Assembly: GCF_000701705.1 (NCBI RefSeq) | Contig: NZ_JNJP01000030.1 | Coordinates: 1-42,650, forward strand | Reading direction: 5' to 3' | From: Bilophila wadsworthia ATCC 49260 | GTDB lineage: Bacteria; Desulfobacterota; Desulfovibrionia; Desulfovibrionales; Desulfovibrionaceae | DNA length: 42,650 nt | Shown: in pieces, positions 14,166 to 20,771 of the stretch | Numbering within the stretch: position 1 is the first letter of the stretch | How the letters are laid out: each line of letters begins with the position of its first letter | Program-made: the position numbers and the translations under genes | Notes under the pieces: generated by a model | Told to the model about the DNA's origin: nothing | The model's input: the letters and a program-made list of their open reading frames with translations, nothing else | The model's database searches: none

Positions 14166-14913
14166 CCTCACCCCTATCCTTCAGGCAGTGAAAGAGATCC
14201 TGAGCTCTGCAGGAAGAAAGGGTATGCATGTATCTAAAATTTCTCAGGCAGCTGTCAACGAAAACAAAAACATGGGGTTAACCGCTGAAGAGTTCAAAAA
14301 AAAGATTACTGCCGCTTTGGCCGCAAACCTAAAGTTGAAAAGGGGGAAGCCATCCTTTGCTCAGGTAAACTGGGACAGTGGGCCCCGCAAAGGAAATCCA
14401 AGGCAGGGCTGGTACAGGGTCAAAGAAGAACGGGTACAGCCGCCCGAAACGAAGATTTCCATACCTGGGGTGAACTCAAACTTCACGGGAAAAGCTGGCG
14501 AATATGCCGTCATGAGCGAATTGCTGTTTTGGGGGTACAATGTATCCCAGATGACGGTTGATGATGGAATTGATCTCGTAGCGAATAAAAACAATAAATT
14601 TTTCTATATCCAAGTCAAAACATCCATGCGACAAGATGGTGACAAATATACTTTTACCATTGCGAAAAATTCATTCAGTAAATACAAAAGCCACAACGCT
14701 TTCTATGTATTTGTTCTTCGGCAGGATACTCAGAATGGATATATAATCATTCAGGGGAATATTCTTGATGCTTTTATCATGAAAGGTGTCATCCGTGACG
14801 GCAATATATTATCCATCACAATCACCGTGAACGATAAAAAAACGGTGTATACTCTCAATAGTAAAGAAAATATTACACACTATTTTGGTAGATTTGGTGA
14901 AATAATTCTATAA
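14155..14913 (+). CDS. HARE-HTH plus PD-(D/E)XK nuclease (candidate defence protein)
   Basis: The 252-aa protein starts at ATG 14155 and overlaps the coiled-coil gene. Residues ~4-90 match the style of the HARE-HTH winged-helix domain (LTPILQAVKEILSSAGRKGM ... GWYRVKEE), known from restriction endonucleases and chromatin proteins. Residues ~115-165 carry a PD-(D/E)XK core: Glu in GKAGEYAVMSELL, Asp in DDGIDLVA, then the Q-V-K strand in FFYIQVKTS. The remainder is beta-rich. The gene is strongly AT-rich, unlike the phage around it, which suggests recent acquisition. HARE-HTH domains are proposed to sense modified DNA or read chromatin. I infer a prophage-borne antiphage or DNA-cleaving system; no methyltransferase lies beside it. 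Confidence 0.75.
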   Translation: MGSNLTPILQAVKEILSSAGRKGMHVSKISQAAVNENKNMGLTAEEFKKKITAALAANLKLKRGKPSFAQVNWDSGPRKGNPRQGWYRVKEERVQPPETKISIPGVNSNFTGKAGEYAVMSELLFWGYNVSQMTVDDGIDLVANKNNKFFYIQVKTSMRQDGDKYTFTIAKNSFSKYKSHNAFYVFVLRQDTQNGYIIIQGNILDAFIMKGVIRDGNILSITITVNDKKTVYTLNSKENITHYFGRFGEIIL

Positions 14914-14940
14914 TTATCCTTGACATTCCCCCTATTTTAT

Positions 14941-14990
14941 GGCGTTGTCTTCCCACGGTGCTCATCACACCAAACTAGGCGGACAACGCC
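14941..14990 (+). other. 9-bp stem-loop between nuclease gene and Rha leader
   Basis: GGCGTTGTC (14941-14949) pairs perfectly with GACAACGCC (14982-14990), with an inner GGTG/CACC hairpin. A second short hairpin (GCCA/TGGC) and TCTTTTT follow at about 15002-15011, so together they may end the nuclease operon. The same GGCT-N-TTTTTGTGCCC text recurs upstream of the Rha leader at 39086. Confidence 0.45.
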
Positions 14991-15056
14991 ACCCGATAGC
15001 ATGGCTCTTTTTGTGCCCTTTTGCCAAAGTCAAGATTCTTTTTGACTGCGGTTTTT

Positions 15057-15065
15057 TGCTATACT
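15057..15065 (+). promoter_or_regulatory. Extended -10 promoter of the first Rha leader
   Basis: TGCTATACT is a good extended -10 (TGN plus TATACT). No well-spaced -35 is visible; TTGACT upstream is only 12 nt away. Transcription would start near 15072, a few bases before the 5' strand of the leader's closing stem, which supports the RNA boundaries. Confidence 0.55.
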
Positions 15066-15075
15066 TGCATCTTCT

Positions 15076-15203
15076 CGATGCCGGGTGTGCCCGATATGTC
15101 CAAGGCTTCGGCCCAAAGGCGGGCAGCCGCTCCTAGTTGCGGTGATGAACACCCGGCATCGCTATTCATCGGCGGTGCCAATATCCAAAACTAGGAGTGG
15201 CAC
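15076..15203 (+). ncRNA. Rha leader RNA, copy 1 (three-way junction with SD pseudoknot)
   Basis: P1: CGATGCCGGGTG (15076-15087) pairs with CACCCGGCATCG (15150-15161). P2: TGCCCG (15088-15093) with CGGGCA (15120-15125), enclosing a 10/6-nt internal loop and GGC-TTCG-GCC. P3: CCGC (15127-15130) with GCGG (15139-15142). The P3 loop region CTCCTAGTT (15130-15138) is exactly complementary to AACTAGGAG (15189-15197), which is the gene's Shine-Dalgarno. A competing hairpin P4, GGCATCGC (15155-15162) with GCGGTGCC (15172-15179), takes the lower part of P1. I see the pairings directly; a switch role is inferred. Copies 2 and 3 share every element. Confidence 0.75.
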
Positions 15204-15890
15204 ATGTCTCAAGCTCTTCTTCTTTCCGAACCCGTCCCCACCGTCTCTGTCCACGATGGACGCCCCGCCGTCACCTCCCGCGAAGTTTCCCGTTATTTTA
15301 ACAAGCGGCATGATGCAGTCTTGCGGGACATCGCCGCTATTACATCCAATTGCCCGGAATCATTTAGCGCCCACAATTTTGTGGGGGCCTCCTACCTCGA
15401 CGAACAAGCCAAGAACCGCCCCATGTACATCATCCACCGCGACGGCTTCATGCTCCTCGTCATGGGCTACACCGGGAAGAAGGCCCTCGCTCTCAAGCTC
15501 GCCTACATCGAAGCCTTCAACCGTATGGAGGCCGAACTCGCCAAGCGCAACCGCCCCACCCTGCCCGCGGCTCCGCGCTTCGACGAAGCCGCCATGCTGG
15601 AACTCGCCGCCGAAATCCGCGAGGCCCAACAGCAATACTACCGTACCTTCGGGCGCCTGTGCAGCAGGCTGATCACCATGAGCATTCCCGTCTTCACAGC
15701 ACTGGAAAGCCGCGTCTACAAGCAAGCTCCCGACCGTCCTTTCTCCGGCGTCCGCATCGGAGCGCAGTGGGAACGGTACTTCACCGAGCGCATGACCGCC
15801 GCCCTGCACTCCCTTGACGACAGATTGCCGGACGAAAAGAACCCGGCAATGCTCCTGCTGGAATACGCCCGCGCCATGAGCGCACGCTGA
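15204..15890 (+). CDS. rha: Rha-family antirepressor, copy 1 (full length)
   Basis: This 228-aa protein belongs to the phage Rha family, known to interfere with phage growth in some hosts and related to antirepressors. Residues ~8-100 are the Rha winged-helix domain (TSREVSRYFNKRHDAVLRDI ... PMYIIHRDGFMLLVMGYTGKKALALKLAYIEAFNRME). Residues ~105-228 are a helical C-terminal domain nearly identical to copy 3. The recognition-helix segment (about residues 26-72) differs from the other copies while the flanks are conserved, so specificity has been swapped or diversified. The start is fixed by AGGAG 6 nt upstream, itself part of the leader pseudoknot. It lies inside the cargo island, far from the other two copies. 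Confidence 0.85.
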   Translation: MSQALLLSEPVPTVSVHDGRPAVTSREVSRYFNKRHDAVLRDIAAITSNCPESFSAHNFVGASYLDEQAKNRPMYIIHRDGFMLLVMGYTGKKALALKLAYIEAFNRMEAELAKRNRPTLPAAPRFDEAAMLELAAEIREAQQQYYRTFGRLCSRLITMSIPVFTALESRVYKQAPDRPFSGVRIGAQWERYFTERMTAALHSLDDRLPDEKNPAMLLLEYARAMSAR

Positions 15891-15925
15891 TTCCCATTGG
15901 CATTGGGAACATGATCCTGTATCCT
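15891..15925 (+). promoter_or_regulatory. Promoter overlapped by an inverted-repeat operator
   Basis: TTGGCA (15897-15902), 17 nt, TATCCT (15920-15925) forms a fair sigma70 promoter for the DUF1640-like gene. The inverted repeat TTCCCA (15891-15896) / TGGGAA (15904-15909) straddles the -35, where a repressor would block it. It starts directly at the Rha stop codon. Confidence 0.5.
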
Positions 15926-15948
15926 GCACCCAACGGAGGGAATCCCCC

Positions 15949-16227
15949 ATGTTGCTGTTTGATGACGGAAAGAAACTTGAGAAGGCTGTGGGCGAGGAAG
16001 CCGCGAAAACCATCGTGGAAGTGCTGGAACGCTTTGACGAGAGCCAAAGGAGCGCCAGCGCCTCCAAGGGCGACTTGCGGGAAACAGAATTGCGCCTGTT
16101 GAAGGAAATCGACGGCGTCCGTCTCGAAATTCAGAAGGCCAAAGCCGAAACCATCAAATGGGTAGCGGGTATCATCACCGCCCAGACAGTGGCGATCATC
16201 GCCGCAATCATTGCCTTGATGAAATAA
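15949..16227 (+). CDS. DUF1640-like coiled-coil protein with C-terminal membrane anchor
   Basis: The 92-aa protein follows GGAGGG. Residues ~5-70 are charged heptads (KGDLRETELRLLKEIDGVRL) and residues ~70-90 form one transmembrane helix (VAGIITAQTVAIIAAIIALM). The layout is that of the DUF1640/CCDC90-type small proteins, often seen in prophages and mobile elements. It should be tail-anchored in the inner membrane with the coiled coil in the cytoplasm. The role is unknown. It has its own regulated promoter between Rha copy 1 and an orphan antitoxin, so it may belong to an addiction or exclusion function, by position only. Confidence 0.7.
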   Translation: MLLFDDGKKLEKAVGEEAAKTIVEVLERFDESQRSASASKGDLRETELRLLKEIDGVRLEIQKAKAETIKWVAGIITAQTVAIIAAIIALMK

Positions 16228-16303
16228 CCCGACCATGAGCTTACGGGAAAACGAAGCCCACGGCTTTAAGCGAGAGAGGATTCAATCCATTAGATAACTG
16301 CCT

Positions 16304-16546
16304 ATGAAAGCGAATGATTTTGATGAATACTTTGATGATGGCGGCAGTGTGATGCCCTTTGCCGACATGTCCAAAGCGGAACGGCCCAACGTGAAGACCA
16401 AACGCGTCAATGTGGACTTCCCCGCATGGATGGTCGAGGCATTGGACAAGGAAGCCGCACACCTTGGCGTAAGCCGTCAGGCCCTCGTGAAGGTCTGGAT
16501 CGCCAACTGCCTGACGCATACCGCCCATACAGCCCCTAGGGTGTGA
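16304..16546 (+). CDS. BrnA/CopG-type antitoxin without an adjacent toxin
   Basis: The 80-aa protein has the ribbon-helix-helix end of BrnA-like antitoxins (KRVNVDFPAWMVEALDKEAA HLGVSRQALVKVWIA). In that family the strand inserts into the DNA major groove as a dimer and the N-terminal part covers the toxin. No toxin gene is seen: the 76 bases upstream hold only a 20-codon ORF, and the next gene downstream is structural and convergent. There is no good ribosome site at ATG 16304. It may be an orphan that neutralises host toxins or acts as a repressor. Confidence 0.7.
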   Translation: MKANDFDEYFDDGGSVMPFADMSKAERPNVKTKRVNVDFPAWMVEALDKEAAHLGVSRQALVKVWIANCLTHTAHTAPRV

Positions 16547-16565
16547 GGGCTCACTTACAAAAACA

Positions 16566-16600
16566 GGGCCGGGAACCGTGAGGAACCCGGCCCTTGTTTT
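16566..16600. terminator. Bidirectional terminator between cargo island and late genes
   Basis: GGGCCGGG (16566-16573) pairs with CCCGGCCC (16586-16593). T-rich tails follow on both strands (TTGTTTT on plus, TGTTTTTG on minus). It separates the plus-strand antitoxin (stop 16546) from the minus-strand ejection protein (stop 16641). Confidence 0.85.
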
Positions 16601-16640
16601 CTCCTCCTTTTCTCTATGCAGTTGTCAAAGAACTAACGTA

Positions 16641-18632
16641 TTATCGCTGAACAAGACGGTCTGGGAATCTTCCTGTCTTGCGCCAAATTGTTTTCTCTTC
16701 ATCAGTCATCTGTGCAAACCGTGTATCATGTTTTGTCGGAAGTTTTGGAGCTGTCCCGCTCCGGCCCGTTTCAATCCAACGTTGGACTGAGGTTTTTTGT
16801 CGCCGCCCAAGCTCTTGGGCGGTAGCTTTGTCGATCTCAATAGGATGCTTTCCCGGAAGAATCAGGTAATATTTATCACCAACCTTTTGGATATCAGCTT
16901 CATCCGGCGCAACGGGCAAATCCATCGTGGCATTTGCAGAGCCAGCGACATTCGGCATCGCCCCACTAAGGCGCGCTTTCGGGGCGTATTGCTTTTCCTG
17001 ATCTTCATGGAGCTTCTTCGCGTACCGCGTCGCTGCATCTGGAGATACAAACACTCCAAAATGCTTTCCAGACTTCTTAAAAAGATCGATGGCCTCACGT
17101 TCCGTCAATATCTTACCATCGTCGCTTACTGTAGGAATGAGGTATTCTTTACCATCAAGGCCAACGGAAATAGTTCTCACTGTACTGAAGCTTCCGTCAG
17201 GATTATGAACGACGGGGCGATTATTCAAATCTATGTTCCCCGGCTCAATCAAGCCGTCCTTAGTGGGTACAGCGGGATCTCCAAACATCCCCCCACCGAG
17301 ACGCGCAGGCTGTTCAGTGGAGGTTTTTCCCTGAGAGGGTATACTCCCGCCATTGCCAGCAGGGGGCACGGAGGGCTTACCGCCTTTATACTCCAACCCA
17401 CGAGAGAGAATGATATTTCCAACATCTCCCCCCTGTCCCGGAGCCGACTGCCCCGTGTATCGCTTCACGAAATCTTGTTGATGCTCGGCCCGTGCCTCTC
17501 CAACCTCTGCGGGTGACATGGCCCTCAGCTTGGGTTTTCCTTTGTCGTCAACAGCGATGCTTCCGTCTTTGTTGTATTCCGGCTTGTAGAAGACACCGTT
17601 TTTCTCAGTATACCCCGACGCAGCCATCCATTGATTGAAATCGGCGTCCATTGTCTTTTTGAGACCCTTCCGGTTGATGCCGGGCATTCCCGGAATCAGC
17701 CCATCGCCTTTTTCGTACTCGAACCGCTCACGGTTGAGGTTGTGCGTTGCCCATCCCTGTGAGACGCGCTGTCCTTCATAGCCGAGGCGTACCTTGTCGT
17801 TCGCCATGTCCGCCCGGCCCTTTTCCATGTCAAACAGCCCCTTCATGGTCTGAAGGTCTTTCGGGAATACGCCTGCCTGTTGCAGTTCCTCGTTCGTCAT
17901 GAACTTGGACGTCTTGTTTGCCGTGTCCGTCACGATGTACCCTGACCGAAAGCCGTTCGCAGTCATCATCTTGCGTGGCACGAACACGGTTTTACCGTCG
18001 TTGTCGTACAGCCATTTGCTCGGATCTTTCAGGTAGTCCTCGTTCTGGCGCATCGTCGCCAGAGAATACTGGAAGGCAAGTTGGCTGAACCGTTTCGGAT
18101 CTTTGGCAAGCCCGCCGTAAAGGTTGCTCAACTCCTCAGACGTGAAACTCTGTCCTGTGGCCTCCGGCCCGAATCGTCCGGCGTACATCACTTCATGGCG
18201 TTTCGTCTCAGGGTTATACTGCGTCTGATAGGGCAACCCGAGTTTGTCCGAGGCCTGATCCAATATGGAGGGATCCCCACTCTGCTTGAAAGCCTGCGGT
18301 GCATAGGTTGTTGTCTCGAACATACGCATGATTGCCTGATCGTGATTCTTCCAAGCTTTTTGCAACCCCTCCTGCGAGGAATTGTACTGCGTCGTATACT
18401 CGCCGAGCGCCCGTAACCCCACGGGGTCGGAAAACAGCGTCGGGTCGATTCCGTCTATCGAGCCTCCCGCCTGCGTCACCGCGTCGCCGATCTGTTTCAG
18501 TCGGTCATTGATCTGTATATCCCCGACAACTTGCCGCATCTTCTCGCCTGCGGCTGCCCCGCCGAGAAAATCTTGGCCAAAACTGTTAATCGGCGCAGCC
18601 CCCGCCAAACTTGCGTAACCACCTCGTCCCAT
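16641..18632 (-). CDS. Internal virion/ejection protein (663 aa)
   Basis: The start is ATG 18632 (MGRGGYASLAGAAPINSF) with AGGAG 6 nt upstream. The 15 bases of open frame before it contain that site. The N-terminus is Gly/Ala-rich, followed by long helical stretches. Residues ~470-560 contain a module seen in many podophage internal proteins (GNIDLNNRPVVHNPDGSFST ... EYLIPTVSDDGKILTEREAI, SPDAATRYAKKLHEDQ). It is the last of four short-spaced genes that probably make the proteins ejected into the cell envelope with the DNA. No lytic-transglycosylase motif is obvious. The late operon in this segment stops here at a strong terminator. Confidence 0.75.
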   Translation of the reverse strand: MGRGGYASLAGAAPINSFGQDFLGGAAAGEKMRQVVGDIQINDRLKQIGDAVTQAGGSIDGIDPTLFSDPVGLRALGEYTTQYNSSQEGLQKAWKNHDQAIMRMFETTTYAPQAFKQSGDPSILDQASDKLGLPYQTQYNPETKRHEVMYAGRFGPEATGQSFTSEELSNLYGGLAKDPKRFSQLAFQYSLATMRQNEDYLKDPSKWLYDNDGKTVFVPRKMMTANGFRSGYIVTDTANKTSKFMTNEELQQAGVFPKDLQTMKGLFDMEKGRADMANDKVRLGYEGQRVSQGWATHNLNRERFEYEKGDGLIPGMPGINRKGLKKTMDADFNQWMAASGYTEKNGVFYKPEYNKDGSIAVDDKGKPKLRAMSPAEVGEARAEHQQDFVKRYTGQSAPGQGGDVGNIILSRGLEYKGGKPSVPPAGNGGSIPSQGKTSTEQPARLGGGMFGDPAVPTKDGLIEPGNIDLNNRPVVHNPDGSFSTVRTISVGLDGKEYLIPTVSDDGKILTEREAIDLFKKSGKHFGVFVSPDAATRYAKKLHEDQEKQYAPKARLSGAMPNVAGSANATMDLPVAPDEADIQKVGDKYYLILPGKHPIEIDKATAQELGRRQKTSVQRWIETGRSGTAPKLPTKHDTRFAQMTDEEKTIWRKTGRFPDRLVQR

Positions 18633-18640
18633 ACGTTCTC

Positions 18641-19072
18641 CTACCAAAATTTCCCAAGCCGATTAGCAATATTCTTTTTCGCGGTATCGTCTCCAATAAG
18701 GTTCTGTACCCCTTCACCGGACTTCAGCGACATATCGGAGAGAGTTCCAGCCGCAAGCGTTCCAAGTCCACCAAGCGTCGCCGCACTCTGCCCGCCTATT
18801 GCCGAACCTATGCCGCCGCCCAGTGTGCTCCCGAGTGCCATTCCCGCCAAGGGATTCGCTCCTCCGAGTGCAAATCCCGCAGCCGCGCCGACGACAGGAA
18901 GAATATCCCCGAAGATATTACTGCTTCCCCCACTGACCTTGGTGGTCTGCGTCTGGTTCACGGCCTTGTCCATCGAAGCATAGGAAGCCGCTGCCCCGCT
19001 TTGGTTCTGCGTGGCGAGCTGCGCCGCCGGGGTCCAGCCGAGGGTCCCCATCTGAAACAATCCTCTAGGCAT
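18641..19072 (-). CDS. Gly/Ala-rich internal virion protein (143 aa)
   Basis: GGGAGG lies 5 nt before ATG 19072. The middle (about residues 50-115) is a long Gly/Ala hydrophobic run (FGDILPVVGAAAGFALGGAN and onward) able to insert into membrane. Such small glycine-zipper proteins accompany ejection proteins in podophages. It overlaps the upstream gene by 8 bases and ends 8 bases before the 663-aa gene starts, so the set is co-translated. I infer a role in forming the ejection channel. Confidence 0.65.
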   Translation of the reverse strand: MPRGLFQMGTLGWTPAAQLATQNQSGAAASYASMDKAVNQTQTTKVSGGSSNIFGDILPVVGAAAGFALGGANPLAGMALGSTLGGGIGSAIGGQSAATLGGLGTLAAGTLSDMSLKSGEGVQNLIGDDTAKKNIANRLGKFW

Positions 19073-19424
19073 ACGCGCCTCCCGCCGCCTTCATCGCAGG
19101 CTGCGTCTCAAGCCCGATGCCCTGCCGGAGCTGACCGCGCACGTCCGGGGTGACGTTCTGCCGCATGGTCCCCATCCCCGGCTGCGTGGGTTGCTGGCCG
19201 GGCTGCGTTTGCTGCGGCCCGGACTGGGGCAGCAGTTCCTTGAGCGCATCGCCTCCGGCGTCCCCCTGCGGCGTGGGGATGAGGCTTCCATCCCCCTCCT
19301 GCCCCACTCCGACTCCAAGCATCCCGCCCGCGAGACTCGGTCCTTGTGGAGCCTGCGGCATCATGCTCTGGAGCCGGGGTACAAATCCCTGCTGCATCGC
19401 CGACGTATACGACATGAGTTTCAT
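19065..19424 (-). CDS. Pro/Gln/Gly-rich virion-associated protein (119 aa)
   Basis: GGAGG is 7 nt before ATG 19424. The first 25 residues are ordered-looking (MKLMSYTSAMQQGFVPRLQS). The rest is disordered and rich in Pro, Gln and Gly (QSGPQQTQPGQQPTQPG). No family is recognised. Its position between two internal virion genes suggests a small structural or ejection-associated protein. Confidence 0.6.
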   Translation of the reverse strand: MKLMSYTSAMQQGFVPRLQSMMPQAPQGPSLAGGMLGVGVGQEGDGSLIPTPQGDAGGDALKELLPQSGPQQTQPGQQPTQPGMGTMRQNVTPDVRGQLRQGIGLETQPAMKAAGGAYA

Positions 19425-19427
19425 GCG

Positions 19428-20045
19428 TTACCCTCCGAGCCCGTAGGCCATCGCCCCGGACAACTTTTTCAGGTTCATCTCTTCGCCCTGCATCCGGCCC
19501 GTGTTCGCGGCCCCCGCAATGGACGCGGCCCCCTGTATGGCCAAATCGCGGCTGGCCGACTGCGCCGCGCCGCTTGTCGGACTGATGCCCATCCGGCTCA
19601 TGTTCCGGTTCATGCTGCCCGTGGCTTTGGACAGCGCCATGTTCGCGTCGGTTACCGCCCGTCCCGCGTAGGTTTCCGTGGAGGTTGGGCGGGAGGCGTT
19701 GTAGAAGTCCGTCTGAATGCCTTTGAACCCTTCAAGCCCTTCTTTAACTATGTCCGTCTGTACGGGGATAAGCCCAAGTTGGGCTTCGGCATTGGCCTTC
19801 TCCACAGGAGCCTGCACATCCTGCCACCATTTAAAGAACTGATCGGAAAGGCCTTGCTGACGTTCCGCAACCGAAGCCATGCGGGCATTGTATTCCTTGT
19901 CCGGCTCGGAACTGATGTTGGTGGTGGAACTCCCTCCGCCCTTGCCGCCCTTCAGCCAGGCAATAGGCCCCGCGTACTCGCTGGAACAGGCGTGCAACAC
20001 CCGTCCCGTCCGCATTTCCATCTCAATCCGCGTGTACATTCTCAT
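19428..20045 (-). CDS. Podophage internal/tail-associated protein (205 aa)
   Basis: The start is either ATG 20045 or ATG 20039, both in range of a GGAG/AAGGA site; 20045 is used. The N-terminus MYTRIEMEMRTGRVLHAC and the following A-WLKGGKGGGSST are a recognisable pattern of a podophage structural protein placed just before the ejection proteins. Then come helices (NARMASVAERQQGLSDQFFK WWQDV). The C-terminal half is Ala/Ser/Gly-rich with repeated short helices. The gene overlaps the acyltransferase-like gene by 4 bases. It is probably a virion component near the portal; the exact role is not visible. Confidence 0.65.
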   Translation of the reverse strand: MRMYTRIEMEMRTGRVLHACSSEYAGPIAWLKGGKGGGSSTTNISSEPDKEYNARMASVAERQQGLSDQFFKWWQDVQAPVEKANAEAQLGLIPVQTDIVKEGLEGFKGIQTDFYNASRPTSTETYAGRAVTDANMALSKATGSMNRNMSRMGISPTSGAAQSASRDLAIQGAASIAGAANTGRMQGEEMNLKKLSGAMAYGLGG

Positions 20046-20584
20046 TCCTTTTCTCCGCACCATGCGCCCGGAGCCGTCGTCCGGTCCGCATAACTGATAA
20101 GTCCCGGCTCATTCCGGCCCGTATCCGCCATAAAAACCGCATACGGCAGCTCGCCCACCGAGACGAAACCCACCTTTTGGACCCACCGCACGGCCTTTGG
20201 GCGGCGTACGGGCGTCGTGCCGTGCAACGCCTCCAAAATGAACGCCCCGCGTTCGTCCCGCAGCCGGAGCATGGAGGCCACGGCGAACCGTCCGAGACGC
20301 AGCGTCACCAGCGGGTGCAGGTTCGGCAGCATGGCGAAATGCGCAAAGGCCGTCCCGCCGTGGCAGACATGCGTGAGCCAGCACATGCCGGAAAGCTCGC
20401 CGCCGTGGATCAAGGCCCATAAATGGATGTCCGGGCGGCGCGCATAGTCCCGAAAGCCGTGGTGGCTGTCTTCAATCTCGCCATCGTAAAACGTTTCGTG
20501 GAATCGGCCGGCATCCTTCAGGCGATCGTACAGCTCATACAGGGCCACGTCCGGCAGCGCCGACTTGTGGGTCATGCCATACAT
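20042..20584 (-). CDS. GNAT-like acyltransferase-fold phage protein (180 aa)
   Basis: The protein looks like the GNAT-fold proteins encoded among tail genes of several podophages: an N-terminal helix-rich part, then beta strands (HLWALIHGGELSGMCWLTHV), a central helix (LGRFAVASMLRLRDERGAFI) and a late strand-helix (PKAVRWVQKVGFVSVGELPY). A clear acetyl-CoA pyrophosphate loop (Q/RxxGxG/A) is not obvious, so catalysis is uncertain. It starts 2 bases after the stop of the 61-aa gene. It might modify a virion or host protein, or be a structural use of the fold. Confidence 0.6.
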   Translation of the reverse strand: MYGMTHKSALPDVALYELYDRLKDAGRFHETFYDGEIEDSHHGFRDYARRPDIHLWALIHGGELSGMCWLTHVCHGGTAFAHFAMLPNLHPLVTLRLGRFAVASMLRLRDERGAFILEALHGTTPVRRPKAVRWVQKVGFVSVGELPYAVFMADTGRNEPGLISYADRTTAPGAWCGEKE

Positions 20585-20585
20585 C

Positions 20586-20771
20586 CTACTTCCCTCCCCG
20601 CCCTTTCAGGCGATCGGCCTGCTCGGCGGTGATGATGCCAGCATCCTTCAAATCGCCCGCGTTCAGATTCCCCCTCTCCAGAATCGTCTTGACGGCTGAC
20701 CGCACCGACTCCAGAAAGGCTCTCAGTTCCGGATCCGTCCTCGCAGGGACGGGCGGCAACGGATTTTTCAT
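20586..20771 (-). CDS. Small conserved podophage protein (61 aa)
   Basis: GAGGAG lies about 5 nt before ATG 20771, which overlaps the nozzle stop by 4 bases. The sequence MKNPLPPVPARTDPELRAFL is a familiar start for a small protein next to the nozzle gene in podophages. A helix (FLESVRSAVKTILERG) and a short helix-turn-helix-like C-terminus (DLKDAGIITAEQADRLKG) follow. The function is unknown. It is tightly coupled to its neighbours. Confidence 0.65.
   Translation of the reverse strand: MKNPLPPVPARTDPELRAFLESVRSAVKTILERGNLNAGDLKDAGIITAEQADRLKGRGGK

Noticed and set aside
14920..14925. TTGACA after the nuclease gene as a promoter for Rha copy 1
   Set aside because: No -10 at 16-18 nt; the extended -10 at 15057-15065 is better placed at the leader start.
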